A stretch of DNA of 29,736 nucleotides. Origin: JABDOU01 sp041609995. GTDB lineage: Bacteria; Actinomycetota; Acidimicrobiia; Spongiisociales; SHLN01. Of the stretch, positions 25,659-29,736 are shown piece after piece. The number at the start of each line of letters is the position of its first letter. The stretch's first letter is position 1. The translations under genes were made by a program, and so were the position numbers. The notes under the pieces are model-generated. The model saw only the letters and a program-made list of their open reading frames with translations. It searched no databases and had not been told where the DNA came from. Location of the stretch: the NCBI GenBank assembly GCA_041609995.1, contig JBFIPU010000023.1:1-29736 (forward strand). The letters are read 5' to 3'.

Positions 25659-26671
25659 ACAGGGGCCAGCTGGCTTCCCATGCGTTCCAACAGATCCACC
25701 ACCCGGTTGGAGTAACCCCACTCGTTGTCGTACCACGACACCACTTTCACGAGGTTTCCTGGCATGACCTGGGTGGCCTCCGCGTCGTAGATGCTCGAAT
25801 GGGGATTGCCGATGATGTCGGTGGAGACGAGCGGCTCTTCGGAGTACTCCAGGATCCCCTCCAACTGCCCCTCGCTGGCGCGCTTCAGGGCCTGTTTGAC
25901 GTCGTCGACCGTCACGGTCTCGTTCAGCTCGACGACCAGATCAACGATCGACCCATCCGGCACCGGGACCCGCATGGCCATGCCGTCGAGCTTGCCGTCG
26001 AGTGAGGGCAGTACCTTGCCGACGGCCTTGGCGGCGCCCGTGGTGGTGGGGATGATGTTCTCGGTGGCGGCCCGCGAACGGCGCAGATCGGCGTGAGGGA
26101 CATCGGCCAGGCGCTGGTCATTGGTGTACGCGTGCACAGTCGTCATGAGGCCTTTCACGATGCCGAACTCGTCGTCCAGCACCTTGGCGAGCGGGGCCAG
26201 GCAGTTCGTGGTGCACGAAGCGTTGGAGACGATTCTGGCGTCCGGGGTCAGGTCATCGTCGTTGACACCCAGGACGACCGTGGCATCAATCTCATCCTTG
26301 GCAGGCACCGTCAGCAGCACCCGCCGGGCACCGGCGTCGAGATGTTTCTGCAGTTGTTCGCGCGATCGGAACACGCCCGTGGCCTCCACCACGATGTCGA
26401 CGTCCAGTTCGTCCCACGGGAGGGCGGCCGGGTCTGCTTCTCGCAGCATGGCGATGTCGTGGCCGGCGGCCTGCATGCGGCCATCCGACACAGACACGTC
26501 GTGGTCGAACGTCCCCATCACCGAGTCGCGTTTGAGCAGATACGCCAGGATGTCGTCGTCCGACAGGTCGTTGATGGCGACAACCGAGAGCCCCGACTCC
26601 GGGCGTTCGGCGATGATGCGGAACACGGCGCGGCCGATACGCCCGAATCCGTTGATGGCGACGTTGGTCAT
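25655..26671 (-). CDS. gap: Glyceraldehyde-3-phosphate dehydrogenase, catalytically intact
   Basis: A 338-residue type I GAPDH that oxidises glyceraldehyde-3-phosphate to 1,3-bisphosphoglycerate. The NAD-binding start is INGFGRIGR. Catalytic Cys153 lies in SNASCTTNCLAP, general base His180 in TTVHAYTNDQ, TTTGAAKAV forms the phosphate site, and Arg234 is in MAMRVPVPDG. WYDNEWGYSNR closes the protein. The gene is second in a two-gene unit: its ATG overlaps the stop codon of the divergent paralogue upstream (ATGA), and it also has its own GGAGAAGGAG ribosome binding site. Product and substrate link directly to pgk and tpiA, which run divergently from this pair. Confidence 0.96.
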   Translation of the reverse strand: MTNVAINGFGRIGRAVFRIIAERPESGLSVVAINDLSDDDILAYLLKRDSVMGTFDHDVSVSDGRMQAAGHDIAMLREADPAALPWDELDVDIVVEATGVFRSREQLQKHLDAGARRVLLTVPAKDEIDATVVLGVNDDDLTPDARIVSNASCTTNCLAPLAKVLDDEFGIVKGLMTTVHAYTNDQRLADVPHADLRRSRAATENIIPTTTGAAKAVGKVLPSLDGKLDGMAMRVPVPDGSIVDLVVELNETVTVDDVKQALKRASEGQLEGILEYSEEPLVSTDIIGNPHSSIYDAEATQVMPGNLVKVVSWYDNEWGYSNRVVDLLERMGSQLAPV

Positions 26672-27681
26672 GCTCCTTCTCCTTCGAATTCGGCGAACTT
26701 CTCCAGGGTTTCCACGATGCGGTTGGCGTAGCCCCACCCGTTGTCAAACCAGACGATGACCTTCGCCATGGTCCCGTCGAGCACCATGGTGGCCAGGCTG
26801 TCGAATTGTCCGGAGTGGGTGGTGCCGGTCACGTCGCTGGAGACGATCGGATCTTCGATGTACTCGATGATGTTCGAGTAGCGGCGTTCGATCTCTTCCC
26901 GAACGGCCGCGTTGATGTCCTCTTTGGTGGTCGGGGTTTCGAGGACCGCCACCAGGTCGACGGTCGAACCGTCGGGGATGGGCACGTTGAGAGCCATGCC
27001 GCGCAGCTTCCCGGCGAGCTCGGGAAGTACCCATTCGAGGATGGCGGGAGAGTTGGTTTCGGAAGGGATGATGTTCTCGGCGGCCGACCGCGAAGTGCGA
27101 AAGCCGGAGGTGGGAACGTCGGCCAGGCGCTGTTTGGCGGTCATGGCATGGACGCTGGTGAAGGTGGCCTGGGCGATGCCGAACCGGCGGTCGAGGATCG
27201 ACAGGATCGGTGCGAGGGCGTTGGACGTGTTCGATCCGAGGGCAACGACCTTGCTGTCTGGGCTCAGGATGGCGTCGTTGACTCCCCAGAGCAGCAGCGG
27301 AACGTCGCCCAACGTCTCGGGGGTGGAGGCCATCACCACCCGTTTGGCCCCTGCTTTGCGGTGAGCTTCCAGCCAGTCGCCGGAGTGGTACCTGGGCAGC
27401 GCTTGCACCACCAGTTCCGCCCCCAGCGCCTCCCAGTCGGCGTCACCCGGCTCCCGGTCCTGGGTGAACGGAACATGTCTGCCATTTACGACGACGCCGT
27501 CATCGACCGTCTCGAGATTGCCGGGGAAGCGCCCATACTGAGAGTCGTATTTGAGCAGGTAGCCGAGGGCCCGGTGGTCGGCGATGTCGACGACCGCCGC
27601 GATTTCGAGATATGGGTGGTTGGTGAGCAACCGAAAAACGTTCCTGCCAATCCGCCCACATCCCATGATCCCGACACGCAT
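26668..27681 (-). CDS. GAPDH paralogue lacking the catalytic cysteine
   Basis: A 337-residue homologue of GAPDH that is full length and aligns with its neighbour nearly end to end, but its active site is changed. The catalytic Cys is Asn151 (GSNTSNALAP), the second Cys of the motif is Ala155, and the substrate-phosphate Arg is Asn232 (MALNVPIPDG). TTGAAK has become ETNSPAI, and INGFGR at the NAD site has become IMGCGR. His178 is kept at the same 27-residue distance, as are YLLKYDSQYG, SAAENIIP and the WFDNGWGYANR end. The Cys-to-Asn and Arg-to-Asn codons each need two base changes, so single read errors do not explain them, and the frame is clean. Ordinary GAPDH chemistry is very unlikely. 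Options are a partner subunit of the adjacent GAPDH, a sensor, or an enzyme of other specificity. It has a strong GGGAGG site before the ATG. Confidence 0.9.
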   Translation of the reverse strand: MRVGIMGCGRIGRNVFRLLTNHPYLEIAAVVDIADHRALGYLLKYDSQYGRFPGNLETVDDGVVVNGRHVPFTQDREPGDADWEALGAELVVQALPRYHSGDWLEAHRKAGAKRVVMASTPETLGDVPLLLWGVNDAILSPDSKVVALGSNTSNALAPILSILDRRFGIAQATFTSVHAMTAKQRLADVPTSGFRTSRSAAENIIPSETNSPAILEWVLPELAGKLRGMALNVPIPDGSTVDLVAVLETPTTKEDINAAVREEIERRYSNIIEYIEDPIVSSDVTGTTHSGQFDSLATMVLDGTMAKVIVWFDNGWGYANRIVETLEKFAEFEGEGA

Positions 27682-27732
27682 GCTGATTCCCTCCCGGACG
27701 TGGTCCTCGACCCCACAACGCTAGCTGAGCCG

Positions 27733-27753
27733 ACGTTACGGCGGCATTAACGT
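27733..27753. promoter_or_regulatory. Inverted TAACGT pair between the gap genes and pgk
   Basis: ACGTTA (27733-27738) and TAACGT (27748-27753) form an inverted repeat with a 9-bp centre. Each arm can act as a -10 element for the gene on its own side: minus strand towards the GAPDH paralogue, plus strand towards pgk. A regulator dimer could also bind here. Flanking bases extend the symmetry imperfectly. Confidence 0.42.
27748..27753 (+). promoter_or_regulatory. Candidate leaderless -10 element for pgk
   Basis: TAACGT ends 7 nt before ATG 27761, and no Shine-Dalgarno sequence is present. This arm is also half of the inverted repeat described for this intergenic region. Confidence 0.48.
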
Positions 27754-27760
27754 TCGCTCC

Positions 27761-28993
27761 ATGTTCTCGTACGCCACGATCGACGATTTCGACCCGGCTG
27801 GGAAACGGGTGCTGGTGCGATCGGACCTCAATGTCCCGTTGCAGGACGGCGAGATCTCGGATGACTTCCGGATCCGGGCTGCTCTCCCCACCCTCGAGCA
27901 GCTGGCCGGTGCCGGAGCTGTCGTGATCGTCACCAGCCACCTCGGACGTCCTGAGCGGAAGACCAAGAAGCTTTCGTTGGCGCCGGTGGCATCGCGCATG
28001 GCCGATCTGGCCTCGGTGCCGGTCTCCTTTGTGGGCTCGCTGGTGGGCAAAGCGGCCCGTGAGGCAGCGGCATCGGCCGAGCCGGGTACGATCCTCGTGC
28101 TCGAGAACACGCGTTTCGAAAAAGGCGAGACCGCCAACGACGAAAAACTCGGGGAGAAGCTGTCAGCCTTGGCCGAGGTGTTCGTGCTCGATGCCTTCGG
28201 GACCGCCCACCGGGCCCACGCCTCGACGGTTGGGGTGGGCGACCACCTTCCCTCTTACGCCGGGCCGCTGCTCGTGCGCGAGCTGCAAGCAATGGAGAAG
28301 CTGCTCGATGAGCCGCAACGACCCTTCGTGGTCCTGCTCGGCGGGGCCAAAGTATCCGACAAGATCGGTGTACTCACGTCGCTGCTGCCCCGGGTGGATG
28401 CCATGCTGATCGGAGGAGGCATGTGTTTCACGTTGATGGCTGCGGCCGGAATCGGAGTCGGCACCTCGATGCTGGAGGAAGAGATGATCCCGGAGATGCG
28501 ACGCCTCTTGCAGTCGGCCGGCGGGGCCAAGATCAGCCTGCCCGAGGATCTCGTGGTGGCAGCCGAGTTCGCCGAGGAGGCCGAGCCATCAGTCGTATCG
28601 TCGGGACGGATCCCCCCGGATGCGATGGGCCTGGATATCGGGCCGGCCACGGCGGAGCGATACTCGAACATCGTCGGCCAAGCGCGAAGTGTGTTTTGGA
28701 ACGGACCCATGGGGGTGTTCGAGTGGCAGGCGTTTCGGGCCGGAACGGAGGCCGTGGCCAGGGCGCTGGCCGATACCGAGGCTTATTCGGTCGTGGGTGG
28801 AGGAGATTCGGTAGCGGCGCTGCGGATGTTCGGCTTGGAGGACGCAGTGTCGTTCGTGTCGACGGGCGGGGGAGCGGGGCTCGAGCTGCTGGAAGGCAAG
28901 GACCTACCCGGAGTCGAGATGCTCGCACGATGGGAGAAACAGGTGAGGACGCCGGGCGCCCAAGAGCCGGCCACGACTGAGGAGGCATCATGA
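27761..28993 (+). CDS. pgk: Phosphoglycerate kinase
   Basis: A 410-residue phosphoglycerate kinase, which transfers the phosphate of 1,3-bisphosphoglycerate to ADP. Substrate-site motifs are RSDLNVPL (Asp22, Asn24), SHLGRP (59-64) and LENTRFEKGE. The nucleotide-site motifs are LGGAKVSDKI, WNGPMGVFEW and GGGDSVAAL, followed by STGGGAGLELLEG. The length is normal for the family. The short Ala/Glu/Thr-rich tail after WEKQ is unremarkable. The stop codon overlaps tpiA by ATGA, so the two are co-translated. It is divergent from the gap pair across a 79-bp gap. Confidence 0.97.
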   Translation: MFSYATIDDFDPAGKRVLVRSDLNVPLQDGEISDDFRIRAALPTLEQLAGAGAVVIVTSHLGRPERKTKKLSLAPVASRMADLASVPVSFVGSLVGKAAREAAASAEPGTILVLENTRFEKGETANDEKLGEKLSALAEVFVLDAFGTAHRAHASTVGVGDHLPSYAGPLLVRELQAMEKLLDEPQRPFVVLLGGAKVSDKIGVLTSLLPRVDAMLIGGGMCFTLMAAAGIGVGTSMLEEEMIPEMRRLLQSAGGAKISLPEDLVVAAEFAEEAEPSVVSSGRIPPDAMGLDIGPATAERYSNIVGQARSVFWNGPMGVFEWQAFRAGTEAVARALADTEAYSVVGGGDSVAALRMFGLEDAVSFVSTGGGAGLELLEGKDLPGVEMLARWEKQVRTPGAQEPATTEEAS

Positions 28994-29736
28994 CTACCGA
29001 AGGCAGACCGGGCCGCAAAGATCTGATCATCGGCAACTGGAAAATGCATTACACGCATCTGGAGGCCATCCAGGTGATTCAGAAGCTTTCCTATCGCCTC
29101 GACCTCGCCGACTATGACCGGGTTGACGTCGGCATCGCCCCGCCCTTCACGGCGTTGCGCTCGGCCCAAACGGTGATCGAGACCGACCGTCTGCCGATCA
29201 TTCTCGGAGCCCAGGATTGCCACCCGGCCGAGAGCGGGGCCTTCACCGGTGAGGTGTCGGCGCTCATGTTGGCGAAGCTTTCGGTTCAGTTCGTGATCGT
29301 AGGTCACAGTGAACGGCGTGAGCATTTCGACGAAGACGACGCGCTGGTGAACAAGAAAGCCAAAGCGGTGCTCGCGGCCGGAATGACGCCGGTGATCTGT
29401 GTCGGCGAAAGCCTGGAGACGCGCGACGGCGACGCTACCGAGACCTGGGTCGCCGGCCAGGTCGCTGGAGCCGTCAAAGGAATCGAAGACCGATCGCGCC
29501 TGGTTTTTGCCTACGAGCCGATCTGGGCCATCGGAACCGGCAGGACGCCTTCACCTGACGACGCCGCCGACGTGATCGACGTCGTACGGTCGTCGCTCGG
29601 CGGCGCGGGAGGAACGGCGCGAGTGTTGTACGGGGGATCGGTCAACGCCGGCAACATCGCAGCGTTCATGGCGAAGCAGACCATCGATGGCGCGCTGGTC
29701 GGAGGGGCGTCGCTCGACCCTGATAGCTTCGCCTCG
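28990..29736 (+). CDS. tpiA: Triosephosphate isomerase, 3' end beyond window
   Basis: 249 codons of triosephosphate isomerase, which interconverts dihydroxyacetone phosphate and glyceraldehyde-3-phosphate. Catalytic residues are present: Asn16 and Lys18 in GNWKMH, His106 in VGHSERR and Glu176 in AYEPIWAIGTG. The flexible loop reads GTGRTPS, with Arg in place of the more usual Lys. YGGSVNAGN and GALVGGASLDP near the end show that only a few residues are missing. The frame is open to the last base of the window. The start ATG lies in the pgk stop codon, with GGAGG just upstream. Confidence 0.97.
   Translation, partial: MTTEGRPGRKDLIIGNWKMHYTHLEAIQVIQKLSYRLDLADYDRVDVGIAPPFTALRSAQTVIETDRLPIILGAQDCHPAESGAFTGEVSALMLAKLSVQFVIVGHSERREHFDEDDALVNKKAKAVLAAGMTPVICVGESLETRDGDATETWVAGQVAGAVKGIEDRSRLVFAYEPIWAIGTGRTPSPDDAADVIDVVRSSLGGAGGTARVLYGGSVNAGNIAAFMAKQTIDGALVGGASLDPDSFAS

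Noticed and set aside
27229..27231. The missing GAPDH cysteine as a sequencing error
   Set aside because: AAC differs from either Cys codon by at least two bases, the Arg site is also Asn by at least two changes, and several neighbouring motif residues differ too, all in a clean frame.

Overview
The window is a high-GC, densely coding stretch of chromosome. It most likely comes from an actinomycetote, and my best guess is a deep-branching, non-mycobacterial lineage such as Acidimicrobiia. Three things suggest this: the housekeeping order (polA-rpsA ... coaE-uvrB-uvrA, then uvrC-rapZ-yvcK and gap-pgk-tpiA), the Gram-positive type Tad/Flp pilus set without a secretin gene, and repeated TAnnnT elements placed 6-7 nt before ATG codons, the signature of leaderless mRNAs. 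Phylum is an inference from gene order and style; class is a guess.

Layout. 1-233: non-coding, with a 20-bp direct repeat. 234-2169: tadE-like and tadG-like genes for exported pilus-associated proteins. 2195-6596: polA (DNA polymerase I) and rpsA (ribosomal protein S1 with a long acidic N-terminal extension). 6801-13101: a tightly packed Tad export operon, cpaB-cpaE-cpaF-tadB-tadC, in which TadB carries an extra secreted von Willebrand A-like domain at its N-terminus. 13090-13683 (minus): coaE. 13707-15805: a NarL-type sensor kinase and response regulator. 15948-16151: the Flp pilin gene, its own unit with a foldable leader and a strong intrinsic terminator. 16308-23759: all three UvrABC excision-repair genes, with a small methyltransferase between uvrA and uvrC. 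23791-25658: rapZ and yvcK; the usual next gene, whiA, is absent. 25655-27681 (minus): two translationally coupled GAPDH-family genes. 27761-29736: pgk and tpiA, the latter cut by the window edge.

How the genes work together. The Tad genes would build a Flp pilus: CpaF powers TadB/TadC in the membrane, CpaE probably positions the machine, CpaB, TadE and TadG are exported or membrane parts, and Flp is the subunit. No prepilin peptidase is present, so it must be elsewhere. The two-component pair lies between the Tad operon and flp and is a plausible but unproven regulator. The glycolytic genes form a divergent gap / pgk-tpiA cluster.

The most unusual observation is the first gene of the gap pair (26668-27681, minus). 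It is a full-length GAPDH homologue whose catalytic Cys is Asn and whose phosphate-binding Arg is also Asn, while the catalytic His is kept. It overlaps an intact GAPDH gene by ATGA, so a pseudoenzyme partner or a repurposed enzyme is likely. Other points worth attention are the vWA-TadB fusion, the overlapping back-to-back -10 elements between coaE and the sensor kinase, the inverted TAACGT pair between the gap genes and pgk, and the missing whiA.
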